Below, in pieces: positions 1 through 10,725 of a DNA stretch of 64,000 nt (position 1 is the first letter of the stretch; the number at the start of each line of letters is the position of its first letter). This DNA is from Hemerocallis citrina (Eukaryota; Streptophyta; Magnoliopsida; Asparagales; Asphodelaceae), in the NCBI GenBank assembly GCA_017893485.1, contig CM030360.1, positions 149,801,147 to 149,865,146 of the forward strand, in the 5' to 3' direction. The translations under genes and the position numbers were made by a program. The notes beneath the pieces were generated by a model that saw nothing but the letters and a program-made list of their open reading frames with translations, was not told the DNA's origin and ran no database searches.

Positions 1-190
1 CTTTCTTTCTGTGTACATATTTCTTAATCTCAAATTTGTTTTTAGCTCCAAATAAATTACACCCATTCCATGCAAACGTTGCAAACACGTCCATTGTATC
101 TTTATTTATTCATCAACCCTTGATGCGTATAAAGAGATTAGAGACACCGAAATCCGAAAAGAGATCTTTGTTTTACTTTTTGTAATGTTA
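1..190. repeat. dispersed repeat, copy 1
   Basis: This segment is visibly similar to 56963-57140 in the same orientation. Shared blocks include TGTGTACATATTTCT, CTCCAAATAAATTACAC and ACACCGAAATCC in the same order with small indels. I see no coding potential. It may be a fragment of an unrecognised repeat or a duplicated flank. The similarity fades after about position 185. Confidence 0.7.
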
Positions 191-239
191 TAGAGAAGGA
201 TCAAGGTTTGGAGTATATATGGTTATTCTAAATTATCTA

Positions 240-900
240 ATCAGACCTTTAACCACCCATTGGTGAATATTAATAATTGATTTTAGCTACTCATTCCTAT
301 ATGATATGGGTAAAAGACTCAGTCAATCTGAACCCTCAGATTGACACGAATCTCGAAATTCCTGACGGCGAGACTACACTCTCACAGTGATTACATGCCA
401 CAATCCGCTTGGGCCACTCACCGGCCCACTACTTTGGGTCAGCCCAAGGAGGGACTCCCTAACTAATTACGGGATTCACCCGATAATTACTCACCTTTGT
501 TACCTATAAATACTGACCCCCCTCATTAGTTACCAGATAGTCAAAATTTTCCCTACTAAACCCTAATTTACATATCTGGCTACTGAATTGATCGTCAGAG
601 GGCCTGTCATCGGAAAAACTCTCAGTGTATCCAGTGACCTAGAACCAACACAACCACCACCAGATTCACAAATTCCAATTAAATAATAGTCTCTCATCAA
701 GATTAGATCGATAGCTGAGATATGAGATTTCCACTAAATATAGAACCTTATCATGTGATGCCCCTACACCAGAAATTAGCGGTTACTGAAGGGTCGTAAC
801 AGCCACGAAGTAGAACATCAATAGAGGCCAGCTCCAAGCACCTCTCATTCGGCTACACAATGGGATGAACAACAAGTAGATTCGAACATCCGATATCTTT
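240..900 (+). repeat. probable 5' LTR and leader of the Tat element
   Basis: This stretch upstream of gag has no coding frame. It contains a TATA-like CTATAAATA at 504-512, followed by pyrimidine-rich sequence, as expected for U3/R of an LTR. Exact LTR ends and the primer-binding site could not be read, and no matching 3' LTR lies in the window. Confidence 0.45.
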
Positions 901-915
901 TAAACAACTGGCAGA

Positions 916-2190
916 ATGAGAAGGATTTTCGTCATCACATTTACTGCTCTAGAAATGGTGAAAGACCCTTGGATCACCAGCCAAGCCGCAGCCATCACAC
1001 CTCCCACGGGCGGGAGAAGGAGGGAAGCCTCCCTCCGAGAGATCGGTGATCCCCGCATGGCCACCAGGAAGAGGAATGTCGGTCCTTCAAGCTCTCCGAG
1101 GGGGAGCTAGAGATGACTACTACTCGAACAATCAGCGCATCAGAAGGACTAACAATGAAGAGTCCTTCGGGTCGAACTGATCCGAGGGACGAGAAGACGC
1201 AGTCCTGAAGTGACTGCAGGAAATGGAGGACCGGCTTGCCTGAATTGGGGATAACAGGAAATAGTCAAACAGGGCATACCGCCTGGTCCAACCACCCTTC
1301 TCCCCTATATCCTGGAATTCCATATCCTACAGAGCTTTAAGCCCCTGCGTTTGAGTCCTACAACGGAGAGTTAGACCCAGCTGATCACATCAAGGGGTTG
1401 AAGATACTCATGATGATTCACAGCACCTCGAATGCCCTACTCTGTTATGTGTTCCCCGCCATGCTGTGGGGCTCCGCTAGAGAGTGGTATTCCCGACTAG
1501 CTCCAAACTCAATCTTCTCCTTCGACCAACTCGAGGAGAGCTTCCTCGCCCATTTTGTGACTAGCCGTAAGGCCAAAAAGACGAGTGCCTCCCTGCTTGA
1601 TTTAAAATAGAAAGATGGGGAGTCCCTCCGAGATTTCATTCAGAGGTTCACTGCAGAGGCCAATTCCATCTCTTCCCTTGATGCATGGGTCACGGAAGCT
1701 GCCTTTAGGCACAACGTCCAACACGAGCTCTTGAAGACTTCGCTAGCTAAAAGGCCTTTCACTGACTTTCCTGACCTCCTCCTCCGCAGTGAGAAATACA
1801 TCTGAGCCGAGGAGGCCTTGCATCCCAGAGACCGGAAAGAATACCCTTACAAGGGGAAGAGGAAAATGGATAGCTCTGAGGCTCCCAAGAAGTCTCAGAA
1901 GGATGCCTTTGGACAGAGAAGTCCTTCCACGGTACCACAGTTTAAGAAGCTTACACCGCTCAATGCAAGTGCCTCCACAATCCTCATGGAAGTGGAAGAA
2001 AAGGGGTAGATCCGACACCCACCTTGGACGAACACCGGGAACAAGAAGTGGGACATAAAGTTCTACTGTTGGTTTCACCGAGACCACTACCAGGAGTTCG
2101 ATAACTGTCGGGCACTGAAAGACGAGATTGAAGCCCTTATCCGTTGGGGCTACTTATATAAATTCTCTCGAAAGGAATAGAGAAATTCTC
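916..2190 (+). pseudogene. gag: gag pseudogene (Tat-type retrotransposon gag)
   Basis: The conserved core lies at about 1350-1800 and reads ESYNGELDPADHIKG, then WGSAREWYSRLAPNSI, FDQLEESFLAHF and GESLRDFIQRF. These are the family landmarks of the plant retrotransposon gag domain, which forms the capsid-like particle. At least two in-frame stops interrupt it, after SLLDLK (near 1608) and after RSEKYI (near 1804). The C-terminal part near 2045-2160 reads FYCWFHRDHYQEFDNC and then ALKDEIEALIRWGYL, matching the segment that usually ends Tat gag. The start is uncertain; an ATG at 916 is possible but the first 400 bases are poorly conserved. It cannot make a full protein. Confidence 0.8.
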
Positions 2191-2399
2191 CCCCTTCTTG
2201 AGGACCTAATAAGCATCCGGATATGGACTTCGAGCTCTAGGACTCCATAAGAATGGCCATCCTCCACTCTATACATGGAGGACCAATGGGGGGAGGGAGG
2301 GCAGGGAGAATCCAACTCTTCCAGTCTGGGAGCTGAACTTGGTCCACAACTGCCCGCCTCCCCGAGGTCACGGACTCTCTGTCTCATTCTAGGATGAAG

Positions 2400-2815
2400 A
2401 CCTTGAGGGAGTCTGAATCCCTCACTTCGATGCCCTAGTAATCAGCTTCGGTTTAGCGAACCAAGAAGTTTGATGCATCCTCATGGATATGGTAGCATTG
2501 TCAACATCTTGTTCCTTGTCGCCTTTGAGGGGCTGAAGCTTTCCCGAGAAATGCTAAAGCCTGTGGGCTACACCCTCCATGATTTCTCCGGTGCACTGGT
2601 CCAATTCGAGGGGATCATCACTCTAGACGTTACTGTGGGAGAATCCTCGGCCACCCGAACTGAGCCCATGGAGTTCATAGTGGTTGACGTCAAATCTTCC
2701 TATAATGCCATTCTCGGGCATCTTGGCCTTGCGTCTCTCAATGCCGTTGCCTCGGCCTATCATATGAGAATGAAGTTCCACATGAGGCCGGGGTCAAGGT
2801 CGTGAAGGGTAATCA
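2400..2815 (+). pseudogene. retroviral-type aspartic protease pseudogene (Tat)
   Basis: Before 2480 a frame reads DALVISFGLANQEV. After it the frame continues VNILFLVAFEGLKLSREML, PMEFIVVDVKSSYNAILGH and LASLNAVASAYHMRMKFH. This is the familiar order of Tat protease ending in the ILGR/ILGH motif. The catalytic Asp-Thr-Gly triad expected near 2484-2495 is damaged: the DNA reads GATATGGTAGC, which looks like a one-base loss, and the two halves sit in different frames. The enzyme would process Gag-Pol; this copy is dead. Confidence 0.75.
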
Positions 2816-3179
2816 TGTGGTCGTCCAAGCGTGCTATACCACCATAGTGGGAGGCTCAGTTCTTCCTACAACGTGGTCGAAATCCCCAGTGATAAAAGTT
2901 TGATAGAAGTTTGATTAACGGGGTTGGGGTCGTGAAGGGAAATTAGGTTGCTGCCCGAGCATGTTATACCGCCATAGTGGGGGACTTGGTACTTCCTCTC
3001 GATGTGGTCAAACTCCCCAGCGATAGAAGTTCGATTGGCTTCGACCCAATCGATGAACTGGAAGAGAAGCCCTACTCCGAAGCCGAAGAAATCAAGTGGT
3101 TTCAAACAAGCTAGGCCCTGCCTTCCGGTCTGAAGGAGGAGATATTTAGCTACATTCGATAAAATCAGGATCTATTTGT

Positions 3180-3960
3180 CTGGACTCCCTTGGACATGCC
3201 GGGCATCTCAGAGGAATTGATTATGCTCAAGTTTAATGTTAATCCAGATTTGAAACCGATATAGCAGAGACGTCGAAAGTTCACGTCCAAGTGATAGCAA
3301 ATAGTAAAGAAGAAGTTAAGAAACTCCTCTCTAACCGCTTTATCCAGGAGGTCAACTACCTGGAGTGGTTAGAAAATGTTGTGATGATGAAAAAGGTTAG
3401 TGGTAAATGGAGGATCTGTATCGACTTCATGGACCTCAATAGGGGGTGTTCGAAAGACCATTCCCTCTTCCAAGTATCGACACCCTGATCAATGCGACAT
3501 CAGGGCACGAACCCCTGAGCTTCATGGACGTCTTCTCCAGGTATAACCAAATCCAGATGTTTCCTCCAGATAACTCGAAACCATCTTTTGTCACAGATCA
3601 GGGAATCTACTACTACCAGGTTATGCCCTTCGGCCTCAACAATGCGGTAGACACCTATGAAAGGTTGGTGAACAGGGTCTTCAAGGAACAAATCGATCGG
3701 AATATGGAGGTATACGTGGAAGAGATGCTCGTCAAGAGCCTCAAAGGTGGAGACCATGTGAAAGACGTCGAGGAGGCATTTAGCGTCTTAAGGAAGAATA
3801 ACATGAGGCTTAACCCGTCTAAGTGCACCTTCGGCGTGACCTCGGGGAAATTCCTAAGCTTTATGGTCAACCAACGAGAGATTGAGGCAAACCCAGAAAA
3901 GGTTCAAGCTATCCTGGACATGGCCCTTCCTACGAAAGTCAAAGAAGTTTAGAGGCTCAT
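3180..3960 (+). pseudogene. reverse transcriptase pseudogene (Tat), YVEE instead of YVDD
   Basis: Two overlapping open pieces (3291-3488 and 3446-3952) give the RT fingers and palm: KLLSNRFIQEVNYLEW, VSGKWRICIDFMDLNRG, then ATSGHEPLSFMDVFSRYNQI, TDQGIYYYQVMPFGLNNA and LNPSKCTFGVTSGKFL. A frameshift separates the pieces near 3450. The FMD motif with the first catalytic aspartate is kept. The active-site box, normally YVDD, reads YVEE at about 3712-3723, so both metal-binding aspartates are glutamates. The downstream motif IEANPEKVQAILDM is characteristic of Tat elements. It ends at a TAG at 3950-3952. Confidence 0.88.
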
Positions 3961-4348
3961 GGGCTGACTTACCGCAATTGGAAATTTTCTCTCAAATTCT
4001 GGGGAGAAATCCCTTCCCTTCTTCAAGGCCCTCGTGGGAGCAAAGAACTTCGAGTGGGAAGATCCCCATCAGCATGCCTTCATCCAACTGAAGAAGTATC
4101 TCACCGCCCCCCTCTGCTCAGCAATCCCGAGCCAGATAAAGTTCTCTATCTCTAATTGGCGGCATCCGAGCATGCCCTCAGTGCAGTCCTGGTCCGGGAA
4201 GATGATGGAGTGCTGTAGAAACCCATATATTATGTGAACAAAGTGCTCAACGATGCTGAGCTCCATTATGCCAAAATGGAATAAAGTATCTTATGCCTTG
4301 GTATGTCAGCATAGAAGCTTCACCCCTACTTCTAGGCCCTCCATCCAA

Positions 4349-4688
4349 GCGAGAATTCTTGATCTCTCTCAATCTCTCTCTCTTTCAATTCAAAGATTCA
4401 GGATTGGAATTGATGTCATTTCATTGATTCTTCCTAAAGATTTTCATTGATTCCTCCTAAAGATTTCATTTCAATTGGAATTTAGTTATTCACGAATTAT
4501 GATGAGCTCTGTTAAGCATCCATGGCTGAATGGTTAAAGCGCACAACTCATAATTGGAAAATTCATAGGTTCAATTCCTGCTGGATGCACGCCAATGAGA
4601 ATGTTCAATAAGTTTATTGGAATCAGCTCTGTATCAATGATTCTCTTCATCCATACATAACGAATTGGTATGGTATATTCATACCATA
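4349..4688 (+). other. plastid-derived insert (NUPT) from the trnI-CAU region
   Basis: The insert resembles the plastid inverted-repeat segment around trnI-CAU, between ycf2 and rpl23. It has upstream TTTCATTTCAATTGGAATTT, the tRNA itself, and then GATGCACGCCAATG followed by a form of the plastid spacer ending CATCCATACATAACGAATTG. It carries many substitutions and a local duplication (TTCCTAAAGATTTTCATTGA is followed by a near copy), so the transfer is old. Plastid identity is from recognition of the conserved spacer, not a search. Confidence 0.8.
4516..4589 (+). tRNA. trnI-CAU: plastid-derived trnI-CAU pseudogene
   Basis: A 74-nt cloverleaf-like sequence begins GCATCCATGGCTGAATGG and ends CTGGATGCA, with pairing acceptor arms. 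The anticodon loop CTCATAA gives CAU. The anticodon stem has lost a pair (the plastid CCCAACTCATAATTGG is here CACAACTCATAATTGG). The variable and T-arm region is altered too. It sits inside a dead retrotransposon, so it is not a working gene. Confidence 0.8.
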
Positions 4689-5240
4689 AGTCCTCTTGCA
4701 CCAGCCTCTGAAGTAGGTTCTTAAAAAGCTGAAAAACTTCGGACGGTTGATCAAATGGTCCATCGAGTTTAGTCAGCACGATATCGATTATAACCCGAGA
4801 ACCGCTATCAAGGGTGAGACACTTGCCGAGTTCATCACTAAGTGCACTATCCCTGAGTCGTCCAAGGTTCAGGGGGAACAACCAATATGAGACGTCTATG
4901 TGGACGGTTCCTCTTGCGAAGATGGAAGCGGAGCAGGCATGATACTGAATGGTCTGGATAGCTTCACCCTCCATTACTCCTTGCGCCTTAACTTCCGGGC
5001 CTCTAACATCTAGGCCAGGTACGAGGCACTAATCGCTGGACTCATCCTAGCCTGCAATGCTAGGATAAAATGGGTTAAGGCCTTCAGTGATTCTCAGCTA
5101 GTAGTCAATCAGGTATGCAGGGAATATGAGGCCCATAACACTCATTTGATTCAGTACCTATCCCGCATCCGGATACTCTTGGCAGACTTCAAATCTTTAG
5201 AGAACAGAACAGCCATGCCGAAGCATTGTCCAAGCTAGCG

Positions 5241-5689
5241 TCCTCCTCCTTTGAGGGTCTTGATCGTACAGTGCTTGTAGAGTTCCTTTTCCAACCCACC
5301 ATCGATAGGGAGAACCCCAAAATCCCCCCAAAATCCTTTGCATCGAAGCCCCTACACAGTTAGCGACATGGATGGAGCCAATCCTAAACTTTCTAAAAAA
5401 TGGTGAACTGCCACAGGAACCATCTGGAGCGATGAAGCTCCGAGTCAAGGTTGAGAGATGTGTGCTCATCGAAAGGGTATTGTTCAAGTGATCAAAAACA
5501 AAGGCCGATGGATGGCCCAACCTCTGATGCCTAAACCCGGAGGAATCCAGATATGCACTCGAAGAAATGCATAGAGGAGTTCTGGGAAGTTCGACCTAAG
5601 TTGAGAAGTTCAGCCCAAAAAAATCATTTTCAGTCAAGCTCTTCAAAGTTTGTACAAAGAGCAGTGGCAAGTCCGCAGTTGGTAAGTAG
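5241..5689 (+). pseudogene. degenerate Tat pol linker; integrase absent
   Basis: Frame-shifted pieces resemble the segment between RNase H and integrase of Tat elements: LASSSFEGLDRTVLVEF near 5231-5283 and ALEEMHRGVLG near 5550-5585. After about 5585 the similarity stops and no integrase zinc finger or catalytic core follows. The sequence instead runs into the 3' end of the antisense gene. An internal deletion removed integrase. Confidence 0.6.
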
Positions 5690-6557
5690 AAAGAAAAACA
5701 AAGAAAAAGAAGGAGAGCTAACTTCCATCTGATTAGGATAAGGAGGCACCTCTTTGGCCTCAGTTAGGATGACCTCAACATAGACCTCTTAGAGGTCGGT
5801 CTCTGCCCTAGGCGAGCGAGTTTCCTACTCTCCCCCGAGGGAATCCCCCTTGGTGTCGGAGGAGCCTCACTGAACTTCATGGAATAACTAAAGCCCTTGA
5901 GGTAGAGGTTCAGGTACCTCCGAAGGACGTGCCTAAGGGCCCGATCATACCCTTCATCCTGGGTGAAGATCACCATATCGATGGCTCCTTCCGTAGCTGC
6001 CATCAGCATTTTCTCCCTCTCCTTCATGCGAGCCTTCTCCTTCTCCATCTTGGCTCGTTCATCGACTGTAGTGGTCAACTCAGCCTTGAGCTCCCTCTCG
6101 TGCCCCTCCATTTCGTTGAACTGGAGCTTCAGGTCTATGAGTTCCTTCTCGACCTCAATGCCCTTATGTCAGCGAACTAGAGAACGCAGTTGTACTGCCT
6201 CCTCATCTCTGCTCCCTACAGAGTTACTTGTGAACCGAGGAGTGAAAACCTAAAGAAAAACTCCAAAATAATTGAAAAGAACGAACAAGTTAGGAGGGAA
6301 TACTTACCACCATGTCAGCCTAAGTCCACTTCATGTAGCTCGAGTTGAATGTTTCAATCGTGAGACATTGCATGTCACAGGGCATCGTGAGGTTGTTCAC
6401 AACCTCCATTGCAACCAGACCTTCCAAGATGGAGTCCGTGACTTTCACAGCCCCGTCGGGCCTCCAGGGTTCCATCCCCTCCTCCCCAACAATCTGCTTG
6501 GCCTTGGGATGGATGGGAGGGAGCCCAGCCTTCGAGTATTATGCAACCTTGAGGTTA
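5690..6557 (-). pseudogene. Tat antisense additional ORF, C-terminal part (coiled coil)
   Basis: Read on the minus strand, 6557 to 6308 gives YSKAGLPPIHPKAKQIV, EEGMEPWRPDGAVKVTDSIL and IETFNSSYMKWT. An apparent 58-bp intron (6307-6250) follows, then VFTPRFTSNSVGSRD and a charged helical stretch including ELKAELTTTVDERAKMEKEK with heptad-like spacing, then EGYDRALRHVLRRYLNLYL. The open part 6111-5764 ends at a stop, but a shifted frame continues as VYVEVILTEAKEVPPYP to about 5690. In-frame stops occur near 6552, 6325 and 6168. Antisense ORFs downstream of pol are known in Tat elements; their function is unknown. The N-terminal part lies at 10251-10611, beyond solo LTR A. Confidence 0.7.
6250..6307 (-). 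other. apparent spliceosomal intron in the antisense ORF
   Basis: On the minus strand the donor is GTG|GTAAGT (good plant consensus) and the acceptor is TTTTTCTTTAG|GTT, with a T-rich interior. Its 58 bp is not a multiple of three, and it contains a stop just after the donor. Removing it joins ...ADMV to VFTPRF in phase 0 and keeps the frame open on both sides. It is short for a plant intron, so it could have been trimmed by deletion. Confidence 0.6.
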
Positions 6558-6759
6558 TGTAACACCTGTTTTTCGTTTTGTGTATTTTTGAGTGTATTTT
6601 TCGTTTTGGTGTATTTTCTCTCTTTGTACTCGTCTTGTATTTCTCTTGGACCGTATATTGGAGTTTTGTTTCAATATATGTTTATTTTATTATTTTTTCT
6701 TCCTTTTATTTGAATTCTTGATTCTTGTTCGTCTCTTGTTTCGTTCCTTTTTGATCGAG

Positions 6760-6762
<3 letters not shown>

Positions 6763-6829
<67 letters not shown>
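6763..6829. repeat. (TA)n microsatellite
   Basis: An uninterrupted AT dinucleotide run of about 67 bp lies in the presumed U3 of solo LTR A, upstream of its TATA-like box. Confidence 0.98.
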
Positions 6830-6831
<2 letters not shown>

Positions 6832-7244
6832 ACCCCTCTAGTTGTTGTTCACAGCCTATTTTATTTTTCTATTAGTTGTTCATTTTTGCCCTACCTATAT
6901 TTTTCTTGAATCCCTAATAACCATTAGTTAACCAATACCCATTGCACAATTCCTAGTAAATAAAATATACCCTGTTTTAAAATACCTATAACCCACTTAA
7001 CTTTTCCCTGTATTAAATCCTTTAGCCATATACCCAAACTCATTGTTATTATATCAAGCCCAATTAATTACTCCTGAGTCCTTATCCACTAATTCATTCT
7101 TATTCACCTTGTGTTAAACCAACCACTATGAACCTACTCCTAACTACCTATACTATCCATTCTCTTTCCATGCAACCCGACCCGATCACTGCCTTTTTTT
7201 CTGTGCCGCTTCCCCTCTCTCTAACCCTAATTTTACTTGCCTTG

Positions 7245-7252
7245 TATATATA
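7245..7252 (+). promoter_or_regulatory. TATA-like box of LTR A
   Basis: TATATATA is followed by a pyrimidine-rich stretch (CTCTCTCTCTTTCC near 7319-7332), the usual look of a plant core promoter and 5' leader. This gives the + orientation to the LTR. Minus-strand counterparts lie near 44450 in element C. Confidence 0.45.
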
Positions 7253-9319
7253 TTCCATTATATATATGCACTCTGTTTTCCGATTTTTTCCTCCAGCGGC
7301 AACACAAAAATACCCGTGCTCTCTCTCTTTCCTGTCTTCTCTCTGCTCTCAGCCTCTGCCTGGTTCGCCCTGACTTCAGCGCAGCACCTTCCTAACTGCG
7401 AGCCGCGACAACCCTCAGTCGTGCGGCCCGTTCTCCACCATCTCCGACAGTACCAATGCCTTCACTGCGCTGTGCTGCCATTTTTCGTCGCTCTTCTTGT
7501 GCAAGTGTAGTTGTGGGCGGGTTTTCTCATTGGCTCGTGGTTGTACTTGTTGGTGGTTCGTGGAGTTCGTCGTTCTTGGGTTTGTTCGTAGTTGTTCGTG
7601 GATTTTGTTCTTGGGTTTCGTTCGTGGTTTGTTGTGTTTGTTGCTTCGGGAATCCATTCTCGTTATTCTTGTTTGGAGTCATTTTCGTCGTCAGTTAAGG
7701 CAAGTAACTTGTATTAAATTCCTTTGCATATACAAGTACTAAATACCGCTTGTAGTGTAGTTGGGTTCTAGAGACAACTCGTGTATGATGTATTTTTGAT
7801 GAGTACTATCTCTATAGTTCTATTTGACCGTAGTTGCCTCACGACACAAATATGACATGAAACAACTTAGGTTTTGACTGTTCTTGATGTGATCATATAT
7901 GTGAGTTATTTGTAAGAATCGTGTGTTTGTTTGGATCCATATGATATACTTATTGTGGACATGCTATATACCCTATTTCATGATGTTTGGATACTTAGTA
8001 GACTCTATAACATGTTTGGTTGTGTTTGGAACAAGTTTCGTATGTTGTATTTTGATTTATTGTTAAAAGGAAAATCTGTATTTTGTCGGTGATCAGTCTT
8101 GATTGGTATTTAGACCATGTTAAGGTCAGTATCTTAATTTCAGTATTAAACATGATTTTTATAGAAATCCGTCTTCTTCCCAACCACTCTGACCTTGGTC
8201 GATTTCGTTTTCGTATGTGTGAGATATGATTGTTTTACTACAGAGGTGTATTTCATTCCCAGATTTCGTTTCTTGATGATTTCGATGACTAAAATATTTT
8301 GATACTAGTGCTAAGCATATTATTTTGATCTAAAATTTTGTTCAGTATTTCTATATCTATTTAGGAATTACCCAGAATTTTGTTGGATTTTATTGATGAG
8401 TTTTATACGCCGTTTCATTCTTGTTTATAAAGACTATACTTGCTGGATTTTGTTCGCTGTTCTGTAAAGATTTGTATTTTCACCATAATTCCTTTTCCTT
8501 TATGAAAAATATTTCATAAATATGAAAGTTAGCTTATTTTGTCTATTTTCATCTCCCTTTGGCGGATTTGGATTTCGTTTCACTGTTTGCGAGATATTAC
8601 AGTTTTTGTATAGCAGTGTTGGGAATTCCAGATTTGCCAAACTATCGTTTCTTGATGTTTTCTAAATTTCGTTGGCCAAGTTAATCTTATTGGAAAATTA
8701 TGAAACTTCATATTCTGATATTAGACATATAGGGGAATACCCCAGATTTTTCCTGGATTTATTTGAGGTGTTTTGATGTTTTTTTCCTGGCTGTGAATTC
8801 GATCTTCTGATTTCTGACTAAACGTGTTTTCTGAATTCAAACATGTTTTGAGTTATGATGTTGTGAATTACTGTATGACTTATATATATTTTCTGGATTC
8901 AGAATGGAGTCTAATTTCTAGATTGTTCGACGGATCCAGATTTGCATTTCTGTAGCAACGGAAATACCTGTTTTAGTACAGTAGTATCTTGCTGTCCGGA
9001 ATTAACATTTGCATGATTCTATTCCTTTATGATCTATCTATCATCTGTACCTGTTTATCTGTCACCCTGAACCTGTTACATGTTTATACCATGCTATTAT
9101 CACTCTGTTTTCTGCACATACATGTATGTCCGTTAATAATAACAAAATGACCAAGCCGGGGTTAAGGGAAAGATCTAGTAGTAGAAAATATACAAATGTG
9201 TACTGAGAAGAGGGCCCATGTTTCCTATCTGTTACGTGTTCATGATTACATGATTCACGACTCTGTTATCTGACCCTGTCTACATTACTTCCTATAGGAA
9301 GGTGTAGGGAGGAAGAGAA

Positions 9320-9640
9320 CCACTAGGTTCTATCTGTCTGTCTAATCTGATTATCTGATATCTGTCTGTCTGAACCCTGAGTATACTGCTCTATGGACTC
9401 CACTATGAAATCTAAAGCGAAACTGTTTGAAAGTAGCAACCATGTAAGGTGGGATGCATGAAGTGCTACCTAGATAGTAATCATACAAGACTTATAAGAA
9501 CATGACATCCGTTATCTGTTAGTTGTATCTGTTTATCTGATATATGTTATCTGATTCTCTGTTATCTGTCTGACCATCATCTGACACTACCATCTGTATA
9601 TCTGTCTGCATACCATCTGACACTTGAGACATGTTATCTG
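9320..9640. repeat. ATCTG-rich simple repeat in LTR A
   Basis: TATCTGT, CTGTCTGTCTG and GTTATCTG recur irregularly, mixed with CCATCTGACA. It is a low-complexity part of the long LTR and has no coding potential. Confidence 0.6.
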
Positions 9641-10250
9641 TATATGTTAATATACCATGCTATCTGATTTGTTTTCCCGATTCAGGTTAGTTTTCACATT
9701 TCTGTTGACACACTTATACCATGCTATATTTGTTCTGTTGTTATTTTATATTTGTTATTTACCCCATGTACTTGTATCCTGCATTACAAGTGGTCCGCAA
9801 CTTGCATTGATAGGAGTTTGTTCTCTTTCCTATTCCTGCAATTGTTAAATTGCGAATTTTGGAGAACATGTACCAGATGGTGTTGGTGACATGCAATATT
9901 AGTGCTGGAGTTTTGTTTGCATTTATTATTATTATTTCCTGTCATTTGCTTGAACAATTGTATTTGATACTTGGATTTATTCTTATATTTGGGCAATGTG
10001 ACCCAGGATATTATTAACTGTCCAGACTTGATTTATTTGAGATTACATTATATTTGGATTTCATGTAAAATTTCTGTTGATCTATTTGATTCAATTGTGC
10101 ATGATTGGTTGACTCTTTTGCTTCCGACTCTGATTATTTCTGTGAGATATTGTAAAGATTCTGAACAGCTTATGGATGCTGAAAATCATTCGCTGGGCTT
10201 TTGTTGCATATCCGTATTCCATATTCTCTTTTGGGAAGCGGGGCATGACA

Positions 10251-10611
10251 GGTACCCGAGATCGAGTTCACCTAGGTCGAGGTGGGAGTGCCAGCAACTT
10301 CCAGGACCTTCGACTTCTTAGACTTCCCCTCAGATTACCTCTTCAACTTCTCCTTCCTCTCCTACCTCCCCCTCCACTTCCTCTTACTTTTCTCCCACCT
10401 CTTCCTTTGTGGTGTTCTCTTCCTCATCCTCATCTACTTCGTCACGGGACCTAACTACAACTTGTTCAATTTCTGGGACTTCCTCTGAAGAAGTAGACTC
10501 GGAAGAAACATTCTGAACCTCCTCCGAAGATGTAGAACTTGATGATGACGAGGAGGTTCGCTCGTCTTGTCCAGAAATAGAGGCTGAAGAACTAGAGTGA
10601 ACCCTTGACAT
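10251..10611 (-). pseudogene. Tat antisense additional ORF, N-terminal part
   Basis: The ATG at 10611 (minus) starts MSRVHSSSSASISGQDERTS, followed by a long Ser/Glu-rich, acidic region (SSSTSSEEV, RSRDEVDEDEEENTTKEEV) ending at a stop at 10384. The frame beyond carries more stops and reaches ELDLGYL at the edge of solo LTR A, where it joins the C-terminal part at 6557. The composition suggests a disordered acidic leader before the coiled-coil region. I know no function for this protein. The gene is dead here because of the stops and the 3.7-kb insertion. Confidence 0.65.
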
Positions 10612-10725
10612 AATTTAAAATACTTTACTTGGTTATGTTTTCAGAAATGTAACCGAAAAATACGTCGCCGGTAGCCTGAGAGAATTCTAGAGAGAGAACA
10701 TAAAAATTGAAATGAGGGGTGAGGG

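Larger units (their letters stand above)
3961..5240 (+). pseudogene. RNase H pseudogene (Tat), split by a plastid insert
   Basis: The first half (to about 4348) contains RT connection sequence and part of the LHYAKME motif. The second half resumes near 4689 with a form of DQPLKQVLKK and then GRLIKWSIEFSQHDIDY, VYVDGSSCEDGSGAGMIL, ARYEALIAGLILA and FSDSQLVVNQV. These are the D-E-D landmarks of the extra RNase H domain of Tat elements. Stops are scattered through it (for example after EQPI, near 4888). The two halves align without visible loss at the insertion point, so the interruption is a clean insertion. Confidence 0.8.
6558..10250 (+). mobile_element. solo LTR A (3.7-kb Tekay-like gypsy LTR)
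   Basis: The unit begins TGTAACACCTG and ends GAAGCGGGGCATGACA (TG...CA). Its two ends match, in opposite orientation, the ends of B, C and D. Flanks are GGTTA and GGTAC, a decayed 5-bp duplication. Joining the flanks restores the antisense Tat reading frame as ELDLGYLKVA. There is no coding region. The U3 part holds a (TA)n array, then a TATA-like box near 7245 and a CT-rich leader. The body has diverged repeats of roughly 200-400 bp (8200-8900) and ATCTG-rich sequence (9320-9640). The orientation follows from the promoter. Confidence 0.8.

Noticed and set aside
4516..4589. Functional nuclear tRNA gene
   Set aside because: It is plastid-type trnI-CAU with broken anticodon-stem pairing, embedded in a dead retrotransposon and surrounded by plastid spacer.
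4534..4974. 146-residue open frame on the minus strand
   Set aside because: It runs across the plastid insert and the antisense of RNase H; the codons follow the tRNA and spacer and show no protein family.
6345..6909. Hydrophobic open frames of 96-122 residues on the + strand
   Set aside because: They lie antisense to the Tat additional ORF and then run through T-rich LTR sequence and a TA microsatellite (Ile-Tyr repeats).
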